Shown: in pieces, positions 57,439 to 64,000 of the stretch
Layout of the letters: each line of letters opens with the position of its first letter
How positions within the stretch are numbered: position 1 is the stretch's first letter
Source: Bradyrhizobium sp.
GTDB taxonomy: Bacteria > Pseudomonadota > Alphaproteobacteria > Rhizobiales > Xanthobacteraceae
Direction: 5' to 3'
NCBI RefSeq assembly: GCF_027451485.1
Contig: NZ_DAIDJE010000214.1
Location: 44,259 to 108,258, forward strand
DNA length: 64,000 nt
Program-made: the position numbers and the translations under genes
The notes under the pieces: model-generated
Database searches by the model: none
What the model was told of the DNA's origin: nothing
What the model saw: the letters and a program-made list of their open reading frames with translations, nothing else

Positions 57439-57600
57439 CTAAAACACGGCGATATATTTGAGCAGCGAGAGGATGCCCAAAATCACGACGATGACGCGCA
57501 CGATCTGCTTGGCGCGGCCATCGAGCGGCAAGAGATTGACGAGATACAGGATCAGGATAACGACCACAAAGGTCACAAGCGCACTGATCAGCAACGACAT
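57439..57600 (-). CDS. Small membrane protein, Thivi_2564 family type
   Basis: 53 residues read by translating the minus strand: it begins MSLLISALVTFVVVILILYL and ends RVIVVILGILSLLKYIAVF. Two TM helices (about 3-24 and 34-52) flank the loop LLPLDGRAKQ. The pattern matches the small Thivi_2564-type family of predicted inner-membrane proteins. Function unknown. Convergent with the csbD-like gene across a shared terminator. Confidence 0.85.
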   Translation of the reverse strand: MSLLISALVTFVVVILILYLVNLLPLDGRAKQIVRVIVVILGILSLLKYIAVF

Positions 57601-57791
57601 GTCAGTTCCCCCAAAATATCTGTGAAGCGAATTGATACCGGGTCTAACGCCTGAGTGTTTGGCCGGTTCCGCTCCCGGAACAGCTCTGAATGTACCAACA
57701 AGATCAATTGTTTCGCATTGGAAGCGTCAGCAGCGCTGTCTAAAAATTTACCTTTTTTGGCTATCTGGGCGGGCTAGATTTGGGGGAACCG

Positions 57792-59885
57792 ATGCTCGAT
57801 CGTTTTACCGTGTCGTCGCTAATCAAGTCGGTGATCGCCCTGACGGCCATCTGCACCACGGCCCTGCTGGGGGTCAGCGCCTGGAGCTCGTGGGGACGGC
57901 TCGCTACGACGAGCCGGATCCTGGTCGTTACCGATGCCTCGTCCAACCTCTTCAAGGCGATGCATAACCTGCGCAGCGGCCGGTCGACTACGCTTCGCAA
58001 CCTGAGCGAGGACGCGCCGCTTTCGGCCGACATGCAGGTCTATCTAAGCGCCACCCGAGAAGCCCAGCTTCCGGCAATGCGCGCGGCAGCCATGAGGCTC
58101 GAAGGTTTCGAATTTCCGGACCGCCGGACGCTGATGCCGGAACTGAACCGGCTAATCGAGGCATTTGCCGCCCTCGACGCGGAATCCTGGGACGCTCTCA
58201 ATAAGCCGAAATCGCAGCGGCGGCCCGCACTCGCCAAGGAATTCAACGACAATACCAATGCGCTGCTCGGAGTACTGGACAAGGTTTCGAACAAGATTGC
58301 AGAAGCGGTCGATCACGACGATCCGCTCGTTCATCAGATGCTGACAATCAAGCAGCTTGCCTGGCTGATGCGCAATACCGCTGGCGAGGCATCGCTGATG
58401 ATCTCGAACGGACTGACCTTCGGCAAGATAGCTCCGGACTTCCGTCAAAAATTCACGAAGCTCGCCGGCGGCATCGAAACCGCGTGGGCAGCGCTAAAGA
58501 TCGTTGCTTCGGGCAGCGGATTGCCCGCCGATCTCAGCGCAGCAATGAACGAGGCACAGACAGCCTACTTCGACAAGGAATTTACCGGCGCGCGGGACGG
58601 CCTGGTGAACGCGCTCGCCAGGGGCGAGACGCCTAAAATGAAGGGGAACGAATGGAGCCCATTCTCGGTGAAGCACATGACGAGCGCAGTTGTGGTCGCC
58701 GAACGGGCGCTCGATGCGGCAAAGACGTACGCGGCGGCTCAGCATAGCGCAGCCTGGCGTTCGCTAATCCTGCAATTGGCGCTGCTCTCTTCGGCTCTCG
58801 CGCTGACTTTTGTGGCCATGATGGCCGTGACGCGGCGCGTCATCGGGCCCTTGCACGCCATGCGCGATGCCATGCTGAAAGTCGCGTCCGGCAATCTGAC
58901 GGTCGAGACCGGCTACGCGCAGCGAGGCGACGAGATCGGCGCGCTGGCGAATGCGCTGGAAATCTTTAAGCAGCAGGCCGTGGACAAGCGCCGCATTGAG
59001 GAACAGGAACGCGAGCGCAACGTCGGTGCGGCCTCGCGCCAGAAAGCCATCGAAGCCTACGTCGCCGAGTTCGAGAGTCAGGTCCGGCGGACACTCGACC
59101 AGTTGAACGCGGCTTCCAACGGGATGCGGGGGACTTCCGCCGATTTGTCGGAAGTCTCAAGCCAGACCAATTCGCGGGTGAAAGTCGCCGAAAAGGCCTC
59201 CGGCGAGGCGTCGGTCAGCGTGGAAAGCGTCGCTTCGGCCTCGCAGGAGCTGAGCGCCTCGATCGACGACATCAGCCGCCAGGCTTCCCATGCCGCCGGC
59301 ATCGCCAGCCGCGCCGTTGTGCGGGCGCGGGAAACCGACCATACGGTGCAGGGGCTGGCCAAGACTGCGGCGGGAATTGGCGAGGTGGTCGGCCTGATCA
59401 ATTCCATTGCCGCGCAGACCAACCTGCTGGCGCTGAATGCGACCATCGAGGCCGCGCGGGCCGGCGAGGCGGGGCGCGGCTTTGCCGTTGTGGCGTCCGA
59501 GGTCAAATCGCTGGCGAGCCAGACCGCCAAGGCAACCGATGAAATCTCGGAGCAGATTGCCGACATTCAGAAGGTCGCCGGTGAAGCCATCGAAGCCATC
59601 AAGGGCATCGGCGGCATCATCGGCGAGGTCAACGAGGTTGCAACCGCGATTGCGGCCGCGGTCGAGGAGCAGGGGGCGGCCACACAAGAGATCTCCCGCA
59701 ACACCCGACACGCCGCGCAGGGCACCCGGAACGTCGCCGAGAACATCGGCGGCGTCAAAAACGACGCCGACGCGGCGTCAACGGCAGCTCAGAAAGTCAA
59801 GCACGCCTCTGAAATGCTGGAGACGCAGAGCCTCCAGCTCGGCAACCAGGTCACCGAATTCCTGGCGAAAATCCGCGCGGCTTGA
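57792..59885 (+). CDS. Methyl-accepting chemotaxis protein
   Basis: 697 residues from MLDRFTVSSLIKSV with GGGGGAA upstream. TM1 (about 13-33), a large helical periplasmic ligand domain (about 35-315), TM2 (about 322-345), HAMP (about 345-400) and the signalling domain (about 430-695). The hairpin tip around VGLINSIAAQTNLLALNATI and EAARAGEAGRGFAVVASEVK is standard. It signals to CheA/CheW. No CheR-binding pentapeptide is at the C-terminus (AKIRAA). The ligand is unknown. Confidence 0.95.
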   Translation: MLDRFTVSSLIKSVIALTAICTTALLGVSAWSSWGRLATTSRILVVTDASSNLFKAMHNLRSGRSTTLRNLSEDAPLSADMQVYLSATREAQLPAMRAAAMRLEGFEFPDRRTLMPELNRLIEAFAALDAESWDALNKPKSQRRPALAKEFNDNTNALLGVLDKVSNKIAEAVDHDDPLVHQMLTIKQLAWLMRNTAGEASLMISNGLTFGKIAPDFRQKFTKLAGGIETAWAALKIVASGSGLPADLSAAMNEAQTAYFDKEFTGARDGLVNALARGETPKMKGNEWSPFSVKHMTSAVVVAERALDAAKTYAAAQHSAAWRSLILQLALLSSALALTFVAMMAVTRRVIGPLHAMRDAMLKVASGNLTVETGYAQRGDEIGALANALEIFKQQAVDKRRIEEQERERNVGAASRQKAIEAYVAEFESQVRRTLDQLNAASNGMRGTSADLSEVSSQTNSRVKVAEKASGEASVSVESVASASQELSASIDDISRQASHAAGIASRAVVRARETDHTVQGLAKTAAGIGEVVGLINSIAAQTNLLALNATIEAARAGEAGRGFAVVASEVKSLASQTAKATDEISEQIADIQKVAGEAIEAIKGIGGIIGEVNEVATAIAAAVEEQGAATQEISRNTRHAAQGTRNVAENIGGVKNDADAASTAAQKVKHASEMLETQSLQLGNQVTEFLAKIRAA

Positions 59886-59924
59886 AAGGTCTTCCCGACC
59901 TGTCTTGCGGCCCGGGGTCGTCCG

Positions 59925-60518
59925 CTACTGCTTCGCGACGACGGGCAGTCGCTGATAATGCGATCTGATCGACTGCGGCGCAGGCGAGAAGCTGAGCGTA
60001 TCGCCGCGGCGAGCGGCACTACGCCCGGCCACCATCAGCCCGTCGGATGCGGCAACGATATCCCCCTTCCGCAGGGTCGGATCGTCCTCGATTTTCACCT
60101 TGGCGAGGCCGACCGTATCCTTGCCATTGCAGGTGCAGCCAGCGACGAGCTCTTCGCGATAACGAAATGCGTTAGGCAATTCGGCATAGGGCTTGCCGTC
60201 TTCGGTCAGCGCATTGTCGATATCGCGGCCATACACCACCTTGGTCTCGCTTGCCGGGCAAAAGCTGTTGCATGAGGCCGCGCGGCTTTGATGGACCGTG
60301 CTTGAGATCGGAAAATAACGCCCGTCGCATGTCCGCACGCAATAGGCCTGCGAGCCGCCAGCGTAGGCCATGGCCGTCATCACCGGGGGCCGCCGGTGAA
60401 CACCGAACGCGCCGAACAAGGCCGACAGGAAATCCTCCGCCAGCGCGGCTTGCGCGACCATCATGGCGATGCAGGCGGTCGCACTGCCCAATGCCAGCTT
60501 GCCTTTGCTTACGCCCAT
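59925..60518 (-). CDS. DUF2865 family secreted protein
   Basis: 197 residues. Signal peptide (KLALGSATACIAMMVAQAAL) and the DUF2865 pattern: YCVRTCDGRYFPIS, SCNSFCPASETKVVYG, YREELVAGCTCNG. Six Cys lie in this core, likely disulfide-bonded in the periplasm. Function unknown; found in rhizobia. It shares the strand with the L,D-transpeptidase gene (8 bp apart), so they are probably cotranscribed and both act outside the membrane. Confidence 0.9.
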   Translation of the reverse strand: MGVSKGKLALGSATACIAMMVAQAALAEDFLSALFGAFGVHRRPPVMTAMAYAGGSQAYCVRTCDGRYFPISSTVHQSRAASCNSFCPASETKVVYGRDIDNALTEDGKPYAELPNAFRYREELVAGCTCNGKDTVGLAKVKIEDDPTLRKGDIVAASDGLMVAGRSAARRGDTLSFSPAPQSIRSHYQRLPVVAKQ

Positions 60519-60526
60519 GCTGCCCT

Positions 60527-61330
60527 TCAGTACTCGGCGGATGTTGAAAAGTTCAGCGCCTGGCGCCCCGAGGATAGCGTCGTCACCTCAGCGTGAGGCT
60601 GTGCCGTCAAAGCTGCCACATCGCGTCCGGTGATCGGCCTGGATACGAGATGGACGGCGTTTTTCGGCATCACCACCACCCTGGTGCCGAGGCTGACGCG
60701 ATTGAAGAGGTCGATGACATCTTCATTGGTCAGACGAATGCAGCCGCTGGACACGAACTTCCCGATTGTTGTGGGATCGTTGGTGCCGTGGATGCGGTAT
60801 TCACTGGCGCCGAGATACATGGCGCGGGCGCCGAGCGGATTGCCGGGGCCGCCGGCCATAAAGCGCGGCAGATAGGGTTGGCGCGCGATCATCTGCGCCG
60901 GCGGATGCCAGTCCGGCCATTCCCGCTTGCTGGATATCCTCTGCACGCCAGACCAAGTGAATCCCGCGCGGCCGACGCCAACCCCATAGCGGATCGCGCG
61001 ACCGTTCCCGAGTACGTAATAAAGCACGGTGTTGCCTGTATCGATGATGATCGTGCCCGGCGCCTCCTTGGTGTCGAGAGCGACGGCCGTTCGCCGCAGC
61101 CGCGCCGGAAGCAGCGATGGGCTTGCTTCCGCAGAGCCGCCCGGAGCGGTCATGCCGTCGTCGGAGGGAAAGGCAGATAACGGCGTCGGAGCATAGCTCA
61201 GCGCCTGGGCATCAGCCCCGGTGGCGAGAAGCGATGGCGCCAATGCGAGCGCGCCCGTCAGCAGAAGCCAACGGGAGATACGAAGCCGCAGCTTGCGCAG
61301 CGGCCAAGGGAACTCGGAAATCCGTGTCAT
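60527..61330 (-). CDS. L,D-transpeptidase (YkuD family)
   Basis: 267 residues. The N-terminal signal sequence reads LRISRWLLLTGALALAPSLL. The YkuD domain (about 90-225) has the catalytic HGTN (His) and SSGCIRLTNEDV (Ser-Gly-Cys-x-Arg). It forms 3-3 cross-links or attaches proteins to peptidoglycan. First gene of the pair with the DUF2865 protein. Divergent from the AI-2E-like gene. Confidence 0.94.
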   Translation of the reverse strand: MTRISEFPWPLRKLRLRISRWLLLTGALALAPSLLATGADAQALSYAPTPLSAFPSDDGMTAPGGSAEASPSLLPARLRRTAVALDTKEAPGTIIIDTGNTVLYYVLGNGRAIRYGVGVGRAGFTWSGVQRISSKREWPDWHPPAQMIARQPYLPRFMAGGPGNPLGARAMYLGASEYRIHGTNDPTTIGKFVSSGCIRLTNEDVIDLFNRVSLGTRVVVMPKNAVHLVSRPITGRDVAALTAQPHAEVTTLSSGRQALNFSTSAEY

Positions 61331-61461
61331 GATCTGCCCCGCTTTTGGCGCGCATCGCGCGAGTTCTTCTTTCGCTGCAAGAAACGCCGAAGCATCAAAT
61401 CTGGTTCCGAACCCGTGACCGGGTCGCCGCTGTCAACAACGAGAAGACTCACATCTGCGCG

Positions 61462-62640
61462 ATGGAACTTTCGGCTTGCGCAGGCTTTGTTTCGACTCAT
61501 CGCCGCGGGCGGAATTCGGAGCTGTCGTTGCGTGTGCTGTCTGACGAACGTGCGCCGGCCACTGACACCACGCTCCTATCAGTGCCGGATAGTGATGCCG
61601 AGCCGTCGTCGATCGCCCGACGCACCGACGTCATTGCGCTCGTCCTGGTGTCATTGCTGGTAATCAGTGTCGTAGCGGTCCTTTATATTGCCAAAGCGTT
61701 TTTCCTGCCTGTGGTGGCAGCGTTCGTGGTCGGCACCATGTTGTCGCCGGCGGCGAGCTTCCTGGAAAACCGTCGAATGCCTCGAGCCTTGTCAGCCGTT
61801 CTGATTGTGGGTGCGGTCGGGGCCGGCGTCTCATTCATTATCGGGCTGATTTCCTCCCCGGTCATGCAATGGACCGGCCGGCTGCCCGAAGTCGCCAACC
61901 TGCTCAGGGACAAGCTGCACGTCTTAGATCGCCCGCTCGCGCTCTGGCACGAGTTTCAGAACATGCTCGGCGTTTCCAATACCTTCCCCGCGCCGACTCT
62001 CCCGATGCCGAAACTTGAATGGATGCAATCGGCACTGGAATTCCTGCCGCCGACCTTCACCGAGTTCCTGCTGTTCATCGCAACTCTCATTCTCTTCATT
62101 GCAAGCTGGCGCGACCTGCGGCGGGCTCTGATCATGACCTTCACCAGCCACGAGTCGCGGCTGCGCGCGCTTCGCGTTCTCAACGCCATTGAAGAGCATC
62201 TCGGGGCTTATCTTCTGACGGTGACGCTGATTAATATGGGCGTAGGCGCGATGGTCGGATTGATTTGCTGGGCAACGGGCATGCCGAACCCGGCCGGACT
62301 CGGCGCCCTCGCAGCGACACTGAATTATCTTCCAATCATCGGGCCGGTCGCGATGTTTATGGTCCTGGCGCTGGTTGGTCTGCTGGCCATGCCGACGATC
62401 GGCGCGGGCCTGATTGCGCCGCTCGCTTTTGTCGCAGTCACGTTTCTCGAAGGCCATTTCGTCACGCCGACGATTATCGGCCGCCGGTTGGAGCTGAACG
62501 CGCTCGCCGTCTTCATCTCGCTGGCGTTCTGGACCTGGTTGTGGGGACCGATGGGCGCCTTTCTATCGTCGCCGCTTTTGATCGTGTCGCTGATACTGCG
62601 CGATCATTTGTCGGCACCGGACTCGCCGCAATTGCCATAA
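61462..62640 (+). CDS. AI-2E family transporter (PerM-like)
   Basis: 392 residues from MELSACAGFVSTHRRG; a longer open frame to 61345 overlaps the divergent promoter zone. About eight TM helices with the family pattern: VVAAFVVGTMLSPAASFLEN, ALRVLNAIEEHLGAYLLTVT, PNPAGLGALAATLNYLPIIG, VTPTIIGRRLELNALAVFIS. Family members export autoinducer-2 or act as sodium/proton exchangers; the role here is open. Confidence 0.92.
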   Translation: MELSACAGFVSTHRRGRNSELSLRVLSDERAPATDTTLLSVPDSDAEPSSIARRTDVIALVLVSLLVISVVAVLYIAKAFFLPVVAAFVVGTMLSPAASFLENRRMPRALSAVLIVGAVGAGVSFIIGLISSPVMQWTGRLPEVANLLRDKLHVLDRPLALWHEFQNMLGVSNTFPAPTLPMPKLEWMQSALEFLPPTFTEFLLFIATLILFIASWRDLRRALIMTFTSHESRLRALRVLNAIEEHLGAYLLTVTLINMGVGAMVGLICWATGMPNPAGLGALAATLNYLPIIGPVAMFMVLALVGLLAMPTIGAGLIAPLAFVAVTFLEGHFVTPTIIGRRLELNALAVFISLAFWTWLWGPMGAFLSSPLLIVSLILRDHLSAPDSPQLP

Positions 62641-62657
62641 GCTATCAGGAACGCACG

Positions 62658-62681
62658 CGAAGTTTCGTTTTGGGAACTTCG
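62658..62681. repeat. Small B-like hairpin
   Basis: CGAAGTTTC (62658-62666) faces GAACTTCG (62674-62681) with one bulge. It lies 18 bp after the AI-2E family gene, no strong T-run. It shares the GAAGTTTC/GAACTTCG core with family B palindromes. Confidence 0.45.
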
Positions 62682-62760
62682 GCAAGCGAGCGGCGTTTCT
62701 ATCTGCGGATAGCGGAACATGATGCCGAGCATCGACGGAATGGGTCGACGGAGAATGGGA

Positions 62761-63093
62761 ATGCAGGACATGATGGATAAAGCGAGCTACGACCGCCTCG
62801 AGAAAGACGTGGCCAGGGTAAAGGACGATATCAGCGACCTTGCTGAACAAATCACGGATGCGCTCAACACCATCGCAGGCTCGGCGCGCAAACAGGCGCG
62901 GAGCGGCTATAAGCAGGCCCGCGCCAATGTCGATCAGGTGGTGGGCGATCTTTCTGACCGCGGCAGTGCGATCCTGGACGCCGCAATGTCGGCCGAGGAA
63001 ACGCTAGAGGACGTCGTTGCAGAGCGCCCGCTGGTGACCATCGGGCTGGCCCTCGGGCTTGGCTTTCTGATTGGCGCGACGTGGCGCCGCTGA
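62761..63093 (+). CDS. DUF883-like membrane-anchored protein
   Basis: 110 residues from MQDMMDKASYDRLEKDVARV. A charged amphipathic helix (about 8-85) leads to a C-terminal glycine-zipper TM anchor PLVTIGLALGLGFLIGATWR ending in RR, the layout of the ElaB/YqjD (DUF883) proteins that can bind ribosomes and the inner membrane. Followed 49 bp later by the holin-like gene, so probably an operon. Confidence 0.85.
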   Translation: MQDMMDKASYDRLEKDVARVKDDISDLAEQITDALNTIAGSARKQARSGYKQARANVDQVVGDLSDRGSAILDAAMSAEETLEDVVAERPLVTIGLALGLGFLIGATWRR

Positions 63094-63142
63094 CAGGACC
63101 GAAGAAGAGCGGCAAGAAAAGTGTAATCGGTAGGGTCACTCG

Positions 63143-63574
63143 ATGCTGCTGCGCATGATCGACGACTTGAAGGAATCTACAGGCGTGGCCATCAGAATGA
63201 CCTCACTTGCCGCGGCAATTGCCCTTGCCGTATTCATAACGATTTCATTTCTCTGCGCAGCCGCTTTCATCTACGTACTGCAAACCTATGGGCTAATCGA
63301 AGCCTGCCTCACCGGCGCTGCCATCTTCTTCGTGGTCGCCATCATCGGAATCGTGATTTACGCGGTACGAAAGAGTAAGAACCGGCGCCATGCCGAAGAG
63401 ATGACGAAATCGGGATTGCAGTCGGCGCTGGCCGACCCGATGGTTCTCACCGCCGGCATACAGGCCGCCCGCGCCATCGGAATGAAACGGCTGGTCCCGC
63501 TCCTGGCGGTCGGCGGGCTGGCTTTGGGGTTGCTTGCCAGCCGGTCATCCTCGCACCAGGCGCCGGCCGAGTAA
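63143..63574 (+). CDS. Small integral membrane protein, holin-like (YqjE/DUF1469-like)
   Basis: 143 residues. Two TM helices (about 22-47 and 53-76), a polar middle with KSKNRRHAEE, and a third hydrophobic segment near the end (KRLVPLLAVGGLALGLLASR). DUF883-like and holin-like small membrane proteins are frequently paired (yqjD-yqjE type). No enzymatic motif. Function unknown. Confidence 0.78.
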   Translation: MLLRMIDDLKESTGVAIRMTSLAAAIALAVFITISFLCAAAFIYVLQTYGLIEACLTGAAIFFVVAIIGIVIYAVRKSKNRRHAEEMTKSGLQSALADPMVLTAGIQAARAIGMKRLVPLLAVGGLALGLLASRSSSHQAPAE

Positions 63575-63590
63575 TCGTATCATTCTTTCG

Positions 63591-64000
63591 TCAGGCAACG
63601 CAGCGGCCGGGCTCAAGGCGCTTGGCGACTTCCGTGAGGATGCTCACGACGGGCTCGCAGGCAAGCTTGGATTTATGGGCCGTGGCGGGCTTGGCCGGCA
63701 CAGGCACCGGCGGGGGATTGGCCGTGACCACGGGAATACGGACGAGAAAGGTCGTGTCCGCGAAGCCGTCGAGTCTCAGCGAAACGGTTCGCGTCGACGC
63801 CGCCGCGGCCGGGACTGCCGAGCGGTCCGCCTTCGCGGCTCGATTCACCGAACTCATGCCTCCCTGCGACACGCTGGAAAGCAACGACAATCCTTGGGTA
63901 ACAGGTGCTGAATTACCAGAAATCAGACTGCCCGCCGTCGGGACCAAGTCCCGGCCCCGTGCGAATTCTGCCGCGCCTGAAATCAGCGAGAGTGCGAGAA
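63591..64000 (-). CDS. Secreted hypothetical protein, 5' end outside the window
   Basis: The frame stays open to the right edge, where it reads LALSLISGAAEFARGRDLVP, like the end of a signal peptide, so the start lies beyond 64000. The visible 136 residues are rich in Ser, Ala, Pro and Val (VSLRLDGFADTTFLVRIPVV, PPPVPVPAKPATAH) with two Cys in the last 30 residues (LACEP, GRCVA). No family recognised. Convergent with the holin-like gene. Confidence 0.6.
   Translation of the reverse strand, partial: LALSLISGAAEFARGRDLVPTAGSLISGNSAPVTQGLSLLSSVSQGGMSSVNRAAKADRSAVPAAAASTRTVSLRLDGFADTTFLVRIPVVTANPPPVPVPAKPATAHKSKLACEPVVSILTEVAKRLEPGRCVA

Noticed and set aside
1..64000. CRISPR arrays, rRNA, tRNA genes, prophage or full insertion sequences
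   Set aside because: No regularly spaced direct repeats, no tRNA or rRNA-like sequence and no transposase or integrase reading frame were recognised on either strand.

Overview
The window is high-GC, densely coded alphaproteobacterial chromosome. Protein content and gene order point to the order Hyphomicrobiales (Rhizobiales), most likely Bradyrhizobium or a close relative. Supporting features are the tkt-gap-pgk-fba cluster carrying both a class II and a class I aldolase, an RcdA/DUF1465-DUF1192-quinone oxidoreductase-rpmE neighbourhood, a cysteine-free L31, DUF2849/DUF934 in the sulfite reductase operon, DUF2865, DUF459, and many intergenic palindromic repeats. Genus assignment is inference; no rRNA or tRNA gene was seen.

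Layout. 1-6.7 kb: end of a sodium:solute symporter, then a FecR-like periplasmic protein and a CHASE2-PAS-GGDEF-EAL protein in one operon, divergent from a TpsB outer-membrane transporter. 6.7-17.6 kb: zapA-DUF4164, then transketolase, GAPDH, PGK, class II and class I aldolases, a ThiE-like protein, a Sel1-repeat protein and an inositol monophosphatase. 17.8-25.7 kb: envelope genes: TPR-glycosyltransferase, peptidoglycan-binding protein, a MotA/MotB-like ion-driven pair, acetyltransferase, ABC exporter and rpmE. 25.8-34.2 kb: RcdA-like, DUF1192, quinone oxidoreductase, two c-di-GMP proteins and galU. 34.4-45 kb: lytic transglycosylase, DUF459 SGNH-like protein, TfdA-like dioxygenase, YqgE, DsbD-N protein, polysaccharide flippase, 3-hydroxybutyrate dehydrogenase, patatin and a CAP lipoprotein. 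45.1-52.9 kb: complete assimilatory sulfate reduction, two divergent operons (cysG-DUF2849-cysI-DUF934-cysH and cysD-cysNC). 52.9-57 kb: malate synthase G, and a divergent oxidoreductase/XRE regulator pair. 57-64 kb: stress/envelope genes (CsbD, a 53-residue membrane protein, chemoreceptor, DUF2865, L,D-transpeptidase, AI-2E family transporter, DUF883-like, holin-like) and a secreted protein running off the end.

How it works together. The central block interconverts sugar phosphates (tkt to aldolases), and galU with the flippase feeds surface polysaccharide. MltB, L,D-transpeptidase, two PG-binding proteins and the motor pair act on or in the cell wall. Three c-di-GMP proteins with graded motif degeneracy link surface sensing to signalling.

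The less ordinary signals are: (i) two composite intergenic elements, each made of two different palindromes and each present twice, one of which also seems to supply the translation start of the patatin gene; (ii) a non-flagellar MotA/MotB-like pair; (iii) a FecR/CHASE2/TpsB module without TpsA; (iv) a perfect 24-bp palindrome upstream of the CAP lipoprotein gene; (v) candidate pseudoenzymes (ThiE-like, DUF459); (vi) a small secreted protein apparently broken by a frameshift.
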